Positions 1 through 5,237 of a stretch of DNA of 5,237 nt are shown here, piece after piece. The DNA comes from Acidobacteriota bacterium (GTDB lineage: Bacteria; Acidobacteriota; Terriglobia; Terriglobales; Acidobacteriaceae), in assembly GCA_021793595.1 (NCBI GenBank), contig JAJYSL010000317.1, forward strand, positions 1-5,237. The letters are read 5' to 3'. Positions within the stretch are counted from its first letter, which is position 1, and every line of letters starts with the position of its first letter. A program made the translations under genes and the position numbers. Under the pieces are notes generated by a model that saw only the letters and a list, made by a program, of their open reading frames with translations, made no database searches and was not told the origin of the DNA.

Positions 1-1
1 C

Positions 2-1255
2 CGAGCCTTGGGAGAGGTCACTGGAGGGGTGCTTCCCAAAGCTGAGGGCATTTTCGATTTTCCGATTACCTTTCCCACCACACTCGATGCCAGGGAATGG
101 TCGACAGGGAACTGGGAAAAGGTCTTGGCTCAGGTCACGTCTCGCCCATCTCTTCTCTACGAGCGTCTGTTTCAACAATCGCTTTTGCTTGGAGGGGGCG
201 TACGAACGGCCCTGATCTCGACCGCAATCGTGTTTGCGCTGCTGGAACTTCTGGCAATCTATCTGGCGAGCCGCCTCAGCCATACGATCACTCGGTCCGT
301 CTCTGACCTATATCACGCCACGCGAGAAGTCGATCAAGGTCGCTTGAACTATCGCATTCCTGTGTCGCGGCAGGACCAGTTGGCATCCCTGAGCCGCTCT
401 TTCAACGCCATGTCGGAATCTCTGGTGCGTCTGCTGGAGCAGCAGAAGGAAAAAGAGCGCATGGAAGGGGAGCTGGAGATTGCACAGGAGGTGCAGTCGA
501 ACCTGTTTCCGGCATGTGATTTGCGTCTGGATGGGCTGGAACTCCATGGGGTATGCCGGCCCGCGCGCACCGTCAGCGGCGACTATTACGATTTTCTCGT
601 CCTGGGTGAGGGATCTCTTTGCATGGCCATCGGCGATATCAGCGGGAAGGGAATTTCCGCGGCCCTGCTGATGGCTGGACTGCATTCCGCAGTGCGCGCA
701 TTTAGCCTTGGCAGCAGAGAATTGACGCATGGCGAGGCTTTTCCGTCGAACAACAGTGGAGTGGCCAGCAATGGGGCGACAGACGTGTTTCAGTCTCCGG
801 CAAACCTGATGCGGCTATTAAATCTGCATGTGTACAGCAGCACACAACCAGAGAAATATGCCACGCTGTTTCTTGCCAACTATGAAGTGTCGACCCGCTT
901 GCTGCGTTACTCGAATGGCGGTCAATTGCCGCCGCTGGTGCTGCGAGCCGACGGATCGGTTCTACGCCTCGACAAAGGAGGTACGGTAGTGGGTCTGCTG
1001 GACGGAATGCATTACGAGGAAGGCGCCATCGCGCTGCGTTCCGGAGACCTGCTGGTCGCCTACAGCGACGGCGTTACCGAGCCGGAAAACGAGTTTGGCG
1101 ACTTTGGCGAGGCGCGAATGGTGGAATTGATTCATCACAATCGCCACCTGCCGTTGCCGGAGATTTCTGAGCGCGTGATGCAAGCCATCCAAGATTGGAT
1201 CGGAGCCGCAGAGCAGCCCGACGACATCACCATGGTGCTGGCCAGGCAACACTGA
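2..1255 (+). CDS. Membrane-anchored HAMP-PP2C (SpoIIE/RsbU-type) serine phosphatase, 5' partial
   Basis: The frame is open to the left edge, so the N-terminus is missing; the TTG at 8 is not a believable start. Residues are numbered from that TTG (415 to the stop). A short remnant of a probable extracytoplasmic sensor domain (about 1-65) precedes one membrane helix (about 67-90). A HAMP domain follows (about 91-142, ending SRSFNAMSESL), then a short helical linker rich in Glu and Lys. The PP2C/SpoIIE phosphatase domain (about 155-415) shows the expected metal-binding acidic motifs: GDYYD (191-195), GDISGKG (209-215), YSDGVTEPE (352-360) and a terminal DDITM (405-409). The domain is complete and no key residue is lost. 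By family knowledge these enzymes dephosphorylate Ser/Thr on anti-anti-sigma (STAS) partners, with signals relayed through HAMP; the actual substrate and stimulus cannot be read here. Residues about 240-268 form a Ser/Asn/Gly-rich insertion in the catalytic domain, probably a surface loop. The HPP gene follows on the same strand after 45 bp. Confidence 0.93.
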   Translation, partial: RALGEVTGGVLPKAEGIFDFPITFPTTLDAREWSTGNWEKVLAQVTSRPSLLYERLFQQSLLLGGGVRTALISTAIVFALLELLAIYLASRLSHTITRSVSDLYHATREVDQGRLNYRIPVSRQDQLASLSRSFNAMSESLVRLLEQQKEKERMEGELEIAQEVQSNLFPACDLRLDGLELHGVCRPARTVSGDYYDFLVLGEGSLCMAIGDISGKGISAALLMAGLHSAVRAFSLGSRELTHGEAFPSNNSGVASNGATDVFQSPANLMRLLNLHVYSSTQPEKYATLFLANYEVSTRLLRYSNGGQLPPLVLRADGSVLRLDKGGTVVGLLDGMHYEEGAIALRSGDLLVAYSDGVTEPENEFGDFGEARMVELIHHNRHLPLPEISERVMQAIQDWIGAAEQPDDITMVLARQH

Positions 1256-1259
1256 AGCG

Positions 1260-1287
1260 TTGGTGCCATTCTCTATTTTTCTATATC
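1260..1287 (+). promoter_or_regulatory. Possible weak sigma70-like promoter upstream of the HPP gene
   Basis: TTGGTG (1260-1265) and TATATC (1282-1287) are separated by 16 bp in a short AT-rich stretch between the phosphatase stop and the HPP start. Each hexamer matches consensus only partly. The gap is short enough that co-transcription with the phosphatase is equally likely. Confidence 0.22.
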
Positions 1288-1300
1288 TATAGAGGAAGAG

Positions 1301-1846
1301 ATGAAGGCAACCAACGTGCAGAAGCACCTGTCGACTGTGGTCGGGTCTTGGGGAACCAAGATGCGCTTTTCCCTGGGAGCCTATCTGTGGTTTCTTTGCA
1401 TGATGGGGTTTCTGGCGGTACTGCAAACGAATCGGATCGGTCTCTATCTCGTGCCGCCTTTTCTGGCAACGCTGACCATCCTACATCTGCTTCCAGATGC
1501 GGCGATTGCACAACCCTATGCTGTCATTGTCGGCAGCGTGGTAGGTGCATCGATCGGCACCCTGATGACATTGGTGGGCGATAGCGTGTGGATTGCGGCT
1601 ATTTCTGCAGCCATTGCCTTTGTCGTCATCCACCTGCTGCGCGCCTATCATCCACCCGGGGTGGCGTTGGCGCTCTATCCTGCCTTGCTGCATCCGGGAA
1701 GGTGGTTTCCCGTGAGCATTGTGTTGCCCTTTACTCTGGTTGCGGTAGCTTCCGCAGCGCTATTCAGCCGCATAAGTCCGCATTGGCCAAGGTATCCCCT
1801 ACCGCTGGGAAAACACCCTCCAGTTCCGAGATCCAAGGCGGACTGA
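1301..1846 (+). CDS. HPP-family small integral membrane protein
   Basis: This 181-residue protein has the layout of the HPP family: four hydrophobic segments (about 25-42, 46-65, 72-112 as a long or split region, and 137-155) and the family signature HPP at 117-119 (AYHPPGVALAL). A conserved-looking AQPYAVIVGS stretch (70-79) matches the part of the family that usually reads QPRNVVGG or similar. A basic, Pro-rich tail (about 160-181) is probably cytoplasmic. The start is supported by a purine-rich ribosome site (AGAGGAAG, 1291-1298) just before ATG; a second Met at residue 21 lacks such a site. Some plant and cyanobacterial HPP proteins have been linked to nitrite transport, but most bacterial members are uncharacterised, so no substrate is assigned. 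The gene may share a transcript with the upstream phosphatase. Its stop lies 6 bp from the stop of the convergent lipoprotein gene. Confidence 0.88.
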   Translation: MKATNVQKHLSTVVGSWGTKMRFSLGAYLWFLCMMGFLAVLQTNRIGLYLVPPFLATLTILHLLPDAAIAQPYAVIVGSVVGASIGTLMTLVGDSVWIAAISAAIAFVVIHLLRAYHPPGVALALYPALLHPGRWFPVSIVLPFTLVAVASAALFSRISPHWPRYPLPLGKHPPVPRSKAD

Positions 1847-1852
1847 ACGTGA

Positions 1853-3091
1853 TTACAGGGCATGATGCGACGGCATGAGAAACGCCTTGACTGCGATGTC
1901 GTTGGGATCCTGGCCAACGGGAAACATGGTTAGCAGACCATTGGTCGAGGTGCGAATGACCGCTACATCGCCTGAACGGGCATCCACCACGAACAACATA
2001 CTTCCCGCCGTGGAGAAGGCCATCGCTTCCGGACCGTCGCCAGTGCGCGCCGTACCTGCTAGATATGCATCGTCTATGTTGAAGACGCCAAGAGAATCGG
2101 CATCGTAGTCGCTGACATAGAGGGTGGAATTATCGGCGCTGGAGAGCCCATTCACCGGGTGGGTTCCCACCATGTAGGCCCCGCCCACTTCATTGGTGCT
2201 GGTATCGATTTCGGAGATGGACCCACCGTCGTAGTTGACGGCAAAAATTTCGCCTCCGTCCGGCTTCAAGGCCAAGTGAACAGGAGTTTTGCCCACGTCG
2301 AGCATAGCCAGCAGCTCGTCTTTTGGAACCGGCAATTGGGCCAACGAATTGGCATGGATTTTGGTGGAAGGTGGGGCTGCCAGTGCAAGAGCCATCACCT
2401 GATGGCCGCCGGTGCAGGCGATAAAGGCCTTGCTGGAATCGGGAAGAATCGCGATGTCGGTGGCGCCGGGACATCCGGGCCACACGCTGCGGACGCGCTC
2501 TGTTGCGGGATCGATGATACTGACGCTATTGCCCAAACGATTGGAGACCACCAGGCTGTTTCCATCCGGGCTGATGGCGGCGAGCCCCGGCCCCTCGCCC
2601 ACGCCGATGGTCGCCGCAACGTGGCGCTTGCCAAGATCGATCACAGAGACATTATTCGAGCCAGAGTTGGCCACATACGCCCGCGTGCCATCCTGATTTA
2701 CCGTCAGGGAATAAGGCCGATGCCGAACGGGAATGGTTGCCACCACGCGATTCGTCTCCGCATCAATGACACTGACTGAATCGCTGCCGGCGTTGGCGAC
2801 ATAGACTTCGTTGCGCTTCGTGTTGACCACCACGGCGACGGGATCGACGCCCACGCGAAGAACCCGGTCCTGACGAAAATTCACAACGTCCAGCACCGTT
2901 ACGGTATTGCTGCCGCCGTTGGTGATGTAGGCATACTCGCGATAATTTGCGGGATAGTTCGGAAATTCGTCCGGATGGCAGCCGGCAACACACACCAAGA
3001 CGGAAGCAACACAAAGGCAGCGGATGAGCGAAACCAGCGCGCTTTTAGAGCGCGTCCAGCCTACACTGCCAGCTTGAAAATGCAGTTTCAT
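1853..3091 (-). CDS. YVTN-family beta-propeller lipoprotein
   Basis: This 412-residue protein starts with a signal peptide (basic residues up to R24, hydrophobic about 25-36) ending in a lipobox VAGC, with the lipidated Cys at 38. The +2 residue is His, which by the enteric Lol rule would favour the outer membrane; whether that rule holds here is unknown. The mature part is a beta-propeller of YVTN units: motifs of the form [AV]YVANxGSxxVSVID begin at residues 54, 96, 138, 180, 222, 282, 324 and 366. Matching VGxxPxxIAV strands run from about 80 to 401. The period is 42 residues except for one 18-residue longer unit that carries a low-complexity loop (about 236-257, rich in Ala, Pro, Leu). 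No catalytic residues were recognised; such propellers usually serve as extracytoplasmic binding or scaffold modules. The ATG overlaps the stop of the upstream DAHP synthase gene (ATGA at 3091-3088). The sequence AAAGG abuts the ATG with no spacer, which suggests reinitiation after aroF translation. Function is otherwise unknown. Confidence 0.92.
   Translation of the reverse strand: MKLHFQAGSVGWTRSKSALVSLIRCLCVASVLVCVAGCHPDEFPNYPANYREYAYITNGGSNTVTVLDVVNFRQDRVLRVGVDPVAVVVNTKRNEVYVANAGSDSVSVIDAETNRVVATIPVRHRPYSLTVNQDGTRAYVANSGSNNVSVIDLGKRHVAATIGVGEGPGLAAISPDGNSLVVSNRLGNSVSIIDPATERVRSVWPGCPGATDIAILPDSSKAFIACTGGHQVMALALAAPPSTKIHANSLAQLPVPKDELLAMLDVGKTPVHLALKPDGGEIFAVNYDGGSISEIDTSTNEVGGAYMVGTHPVNGLSSADNSTLYVSDYDADSLGVFNIDDAYLAGTARTGDGPEAMAFSTAGSMLFVVDARSGDVAVIRTSTNGLLTMFPVGQDPNDIAVKAFLMPSHHAL
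1889..2932 (-). repeat. Eight-copy 42-residue (126-nt) protein repeat encoding propeller blades
   Basis: Eight YVAN-GS-VSVID units begin at residues 54, 96, 138, 180, 222, 282, 324 and 366 of the lipoprotein. An eighth VGxxPxxIAV strand at 392-401 completes the set, so the chain begins mid-blade and closes with its C-terminal strand. The copies have diverged at protein level and are not near-identical DNA repeats. One unit (blade 5) is longer by 18 residues. Confidence 0.85.
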
Positions 3092-4161
3092 CCTTTCGCG
3101 GTAGCCAGCTCGGCCGATCCCCGTTCGATTCGTATTCCATCGGGAACGTCGCGGTGAAGAATGTGCGCGATCTGGCGAACCTCGCCCACCATATCGGCAA
3201 ATTGTTGGGGATAGATCGATTGCGCACCGTCGGACAGAGCCTTATCCGGCTGATGATGCACCTCGATGATCAGGCCGTCGGCGCCGACGGCGATGGCAGC
3301 CCGGGCCAGCGGCACTACCTTGTTGCGCTTGCCGGTGCCGTGGCTTGGATCGACAAGAATGGGCAAATGGCTCAAGCGCTGCACCGCGGGAACAATGCTG
3401 AGATCGAGCGTGTTGCGGGTGTGATCGACAAAAGTGCGAACCCCGCGCTCGCACAGGGCCACCTGATAATTGCCTTCGTTCATGATGTATTCGGCAGCCA
3501 TCAGCAGCTCTTCCAGCGTAGCCGCCATGCCGCGCTTCAGCAGCACAGGCTTGCGTCTGCGACCCACTTCACGCAGCAGGGAATAGTTTTGCATGTTGCG
3601 CGCGCCGATCTGGATCATATCGGCATACTCTGCGATCAGTTCCAACGACTCGTGATCGATGGCCTCGGAAACAATGCGCATGCCAAAAGCATCGCGAATC
3701 TCCGCCATGATCTTGAGCGCGTCTTCGCCTAATCCCTGGAAGGCGTAGGGAGAAGTGCGCGGCTTGTATGCTCCGCCGCGAAAGAATTGCGCTCCGGCAG
3801 CCGCTACCTGTTCGGCGACGGCAAAAGCCTGTTCGCGAGTCTCAATGGAGCATGGACCCGCCATGATTGCCAAATCCTTACCGCCGATGGTGGCGTTGGT
3901 GCCGGGAAAGTGGATGACGGTATCCTCTTCCTTCACATCGCGGCTGACCAGCTTGTATGGCTTGGAAACGCGAATGACTTCGGCCACGCCGGACATTTCT
4001 TCCAGAGTGCCCTGGTCGACGGCGCCCTGATTGCCGGTGATGCCGATGGCTGTTCGCTGCGCTCCGGGCAGCGGGTGGGCGCGAAATCCCAGGCTTTCAA
4101 TGTGTTCACAGACGGCACGGATTTCTTCCGCACTGGCCTGCTTTTTCATCACGATTAGCAT
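3088..4161 (-). CDS. aroF: 3-deoxy-7-phosphoheptulonate (DAHP) synthase, type I-beta with N-terminal regulatory domain
   Basis: This 357-residue cytoplasmic enzyme condenses phosphoenolpyruvate with erythrose 4-phosphate to give DAHP, the first step of the shikimate pathway to aromatic amino acids. Residues 1-70 form a ferredoxin-like regulatory domain (MLIVMKK start, AIGITG at 38-43) like that of the Thermotoga maritima enzyme, where it mediates feedback inhibition by Tyr and Phe. The TIM-barrel catalytic domain (about 80-340) contains AGPCSIE (101-107), [15 protein letters not shown] (127-141), LLKRGM (207-212), LCERGVRTF (236-244), DPSHGTGKR (271-279) and LSDGAQS (309-315). The metal ligands expected from the family are present: Cys104, His274, Glu300 and Asp311. 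There is no fused chorismate mutase domain. The C-terminus extends about 20 residues past the usual family end. The first ATG is chosen because AAGAGAG lies 8 bp upstream and the residues MLIVM continue the first beta strand; Met5 is the alternative. The lipoprotein gene follows with a 4-base overlap. Confidence 0.96.
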   Translation of the reverse strand: MLIVMKKQASAEEIRAVCEHIESLGFRAHPLPGAQRTAIGITGNQGAVDQGTLEEMSGVAEVIRVSKPYKLVSRDVKEEDTVIHFPGTNATIGGKDLAIMAGPCSIETREQAFAVAEQVAAAGAQFFRGGAYKPRTSPYAFQGLGEDALKIMAEIRDAFGMRIVSEAIDHESLELIAEYADMIQIGARNMQNYSLLREVGRRRKPVLLKRGMAATLEELLMAAEYIMNEGNYQVALCERGVRTFVDHTRNTLDLSIVPAVQRLSHLPILVDPSHGTGKRNKVVPLARAAIAVGADGLIIEVHHQPDKALSDGAQSIYPQQFADMVGEVRQIAHILHRDVPDGIRIERGSAELATAKG

Positions 4162-4169
4162 GAGGAGAT

Positions 4170-4176
4170 CTCTCTT
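4170..4176 (-). promoter_or_regulatory. Ribosome binding site of aroF
   Basis: AAGAGAG lies 8 nt before the ATG at 4161 and would be too far (20 nt) from the alternative ATG at 4149, so it decides for the longer start. The same heptamer precedes the ccmD-like gene. Confidence 0.5.
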
Positions 4177-4184
4177 AGGTTCCT

Positions 4185-4215
4185 AGTTTACCGACAGTTG
4201 CGTGGACTGCGTAAA
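4185..4215 (-). promoter_or_regulatory. Possible weak promoter of aroF
   Basis: On the - strand TTTACG (4215-4210) and TAAACT (4190-4185) are separated by 19 bp, slightly longer than ideal. They sit in the only AT-rich part of the 185-bp gap between the ccmD-like gene and aroF. The match to sigma70 consensus is poor, but a gap this long makes an internal promoter plausible. Confidence 0.2.
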
Positions 4216-4250
4216 ATTCGTCGCACCGGGCCAGAGGCTCACAGGCCATC

Positions 4251-4258
4251 CAGCGCTG
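4251..4258. repeat. Palindrome CAGCGCTG, copy 1 (aroF-proximal)
   Basis: A perfect 8-bp palindrome in the gap upstream of aroF, identical to a second copy 71 bp away. Flanks show little further symmetry. It could be a half of an operator pair or chance; no other copy was seen in the window. Confidence 0.35.
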
Positions 4259-4321
4259 CCAGATTCCAGGGAAATTCAGGGTGCGAGTGCGCCGCCTGGT
4301 CCGGGATTCCATCCATCAGGA

Positions 4322-4329
4322 CAGCGCTG
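4322..4329. repeat. Palindrome CAGCGCTG, copy 2 (ccmD-proximal)
   Basis: Second exact copy of the 8-bp palindrome, lying 17 bp past the stop of the ccmD-like gene and about 160 bp upstream of the aroF ATG. Because each copy is self-complementary, the two could also pair with each other in a transcript running from ccm into aroF. Confidence 0.35.
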
Positions 4330-4346
4330 AACTGAGCGAGGGAGAA

Positions 4347-4454
4347 TTACTTGCGCAGGCGACGCCAACCCAGCAGGACTCGACCGAGATATCCCAACTG
4401 CAGACCCCAGGTAACGAGATACGCAAGAATCAGATTTCGATGTTCCATGGTCAT
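4347..4454 (-). CDS. ccmD: CcmD-like single-pass membrane peptide, heme exporter subunit
   Basis: A 35-residue peptide starting MTMEHRNLILAY. It has a short N-terminus, one hydrophobic segment (about 8-28) containing the AYLVTWGLQLGYL pattern typical of CcmD, and a basic tail (GWRRLRK). By family knowledge CcmD is a small inner-membrane component of the CcmABCD complex that helps release heme-loaded CcmE. It is shorter than the E. coli protein (about 69 residues), mostly in the cytoplasmic tail. The assignment rests on this sequence pattern plus its place just downstream of ccmB. The ATG at 4454 is preferred because AAGAGAG (4472-4466) precedes it by 11 nt; ATG at 4448 would give 33 residues. 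The reading frame has no stop all the way back to the ccmB stop at 4599, but that upstream part does not look like protein and has no ATG. An overlapping frame starting at GTG 4581 is less convincing. Confidence 0.72.
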   Translation of the reverse strand: MTMEHRNLILAYLVTWGLQLGYLGRVLLGWRRLRK

Positions 4455-4598
4455 AATCGTGGCTACTCTCTTTTGGTCCTGCGTGTCGCGGATGAGGGTG
4501 CGTAGCCTGGAGGACAGATTCCCGCAGCTCAAGGATCTGCTGGTCGAGCAGGCATACCCGCGAAATGGTAGTGTACTCCACTCCCCGGAAAACGCCCT

Positions 4599-5237
4599 TT
4601 ATTCCGCGTTCAGAATGGTCTCAAACATCAGCAGGCAAAGTGTAAGGAAGATGATGTCGTAACCGGCCAGCATTTTGATCCACAGGCCGGGATCGAACTC
4701 CCCGGTTAAGATGCCGGAGGTGGACTGAACCATAGCCAAAAGCGCTGGAATAGAAACAGGGAAGAGGATCAGCGGCAACAGCATTTCCCGGTTGCGGGTG
4801 CGCAGGGAAAGCGCGGCAAAAAAGGTTCCATTCACCACCAGCGCCAGCGTACCCAATGGCAATACCAGCGCCATCCACCATCCCTGGCCCAGTGCCTGCA
4901 GATTGTAGAAGATAACGAACAAAGGACCAAGCACCACCTGAATCATGGTGACAAATAGAAAGTTGGCCAGCACCTTGGCGAGGAATAATGCGCTGGGTGC
5001 GCTAGGAGCCATCCGCTGCGCATCCAGCACCTGATGGCGCAGTTCGCGCGTCCAAGTCTGGTTCAACGCGGTGGTGGAGGCAAATAGCAGCGCGACCCAG
5101 AGAATGCCGCCGGCAATCTGGCGTGAAACAGCCATGGTGGGATCGAAGGCGAAACTAAACAGGACCACCACCAGCAGGGAAAAGAAGAGCATGCCGTTGA
5201 TGGCATCTTTGGAACGCCATTCCAGGCGCAGATCTTT
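4599..5237 (-). CDS. ccmB: Heme exporter protein CcmB (ABC-type membrane subunit), 5' partial
   Basis: The frame runs off the right edge. The visible 212 residues begin KDLRLEWRSKDAINGMLFF, the typical CcmB start region, so only about 10 N-terminal residues are missing compared with the roughly 220-residue family; the ATG at 5192 is therefore internal. Six hydrophobic segments are seen (about 16-33, 42-58, 85-112, 120-142, 152-170, 186-208 of the visible chain). Family patterns include SFAFDP (28-33), GGILWVALLFAST followed by ALNQTWTRE, and LPLILFPVSIPALLA (154-168). CcmB is the membrane partner of the ATPase CcmA in the System I cytochrome c maturation pathway, acting with CcmC, CcmD and CcmE to deliver heme for attachment to c-type cytochromes in the periplasm. 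ccmA would be expected upstream, beyond the window edge. Downstream, a 144-bp gap leads to the CcmD-like gene, with no ccmC between. Confidence 0.93.
   Translation of the reverse strand, partial: KDLRLEWRSKDAINGMLFFSLLVVVLFSFAFDPTMAVSRQIAGGILWVALLFASTTALNQTWTRELRHQVLDAQRMAPSAPSALFLAKVLANFLFVTMIQVVLGPLFVIFYNLQALGQGWWMALVLPLGTLALVVNGTFFAALSLRTRNREMLLPLILFPVSIPALLAMVQSTSGILTGEFDPGLWIKMLAGYDIIFLTLCLLMFETILNAE

Noticed and set aside
8..10. TTG at 8 as the true start of the phosphatase
   Set aside because: The frame is open to the left edge, no ribosome site can be seen, and the expected N-terminal sensor region and first membrane helix would be missing.
962..1426. - strand open frame (154 codons) across the phosphatase 3' end and HPP 5' end
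   Set aside because: It covers parts of two real genes on the other strand and its product looks like a shadow translation rich in His, Gln and Arg.
2159..2779. Long + strand open frame (206 codons) opposite the lipoprotein gene
   Set aside because: It is antisense to a clear propeller repeat; its own sequence has no recognisable domain and follows from codon bias of the real gene.
3154..3732. Long + strand open frame (192 codons) opposite aroF
   Set aside because: It lies fully antisense to a well-supported DAHP synthase with all metal ligands, and shows no family resemblance.
4162..4175. Palindrome GAGATCTC next to the aroF ribosome site as an RNA hairpin or operator
   Set aside because: A perfect 8-bp palindrome with no loop cannot fold as a hairpin, the flanks break symmetry, and it is probably a by-product of the purine-rich ribosome site.
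4162..4346. Riboswitch, T-box or attenuator leader upstream of aroF
   Set aside because: I see no terminator hairpin with a T-run, no Trp/Tyr/Phe-rich leader peptide and no conserved T-box sequence in this gap.

Overview
The window reads as ordinary chromosomal DNA from a GC-rich, diderm, aerobic or facultatively aerobic bacterium. The mix of genes points to a soil Acidobacteriota (Terriglobia-like) genome: a HAMP/PP2C phosphatase of the RsbU type, a small HPP membrane protein, a type I-beta DAHP synthase, a YVTN beta-propeller lipoprotein and a System I cytochrome c maturation locus. That taxonomic placement is inference from gene content and protein flavour, not from a marker gene.

Layout. 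On the + strand, the left edge cuts into a membrane-anchored PP2C/SpoIIE-type serine phosphatase (to 1255). It is followed 45 bp later by a complete HPP-family membrane protein (1301-1846). On the - strand, reading from the right edge leftward, there is ccmB (cut by the right edge, stop at 4599), a very small CcmD-like membrane peptide (4454-4347), a 185-bp gap, the DAHP synthase gene (4161-3088), and a lipoprotein built as a YVTN beta-propeller (3091-1853). The two gene sets converge with only 6 bp between stop codons.

How the genes work together. CcmB and the CcmD-like peptide belong to the heme-handling CcmABCD module at the inner membrane. ccmC is not between them, and ccmA and ccmE lie outside the window or elsewhere. 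The DAHP synthase commits erythrose-4-phosphate and PEP to the shikimate pathway. Its stop codon overlaps the start of the lipoprotein gene (ATGA), so those two are very probably co-transcribed and translationally coupled, although no functional link between them is known. The phosphatase is a signalling output module, probably acting on an anti-anti-sigma (STAS) protein or similar partner. The HPP protein is a small integral membrane protein of poorly defined, possibly transport, function.

No RNA genes, mobile elements, CRISPR arrays or convincing intrinsic terminators were seen. I found no convincing new system. The most unusual points are the eight-fold 42-residue periodicity of the propeller, the ATGA coupling of aroF to the lipoprotein, the ccmB-ccmD order without ccmC, and a pair of identical 8-bp palindromes upstream of aroF.
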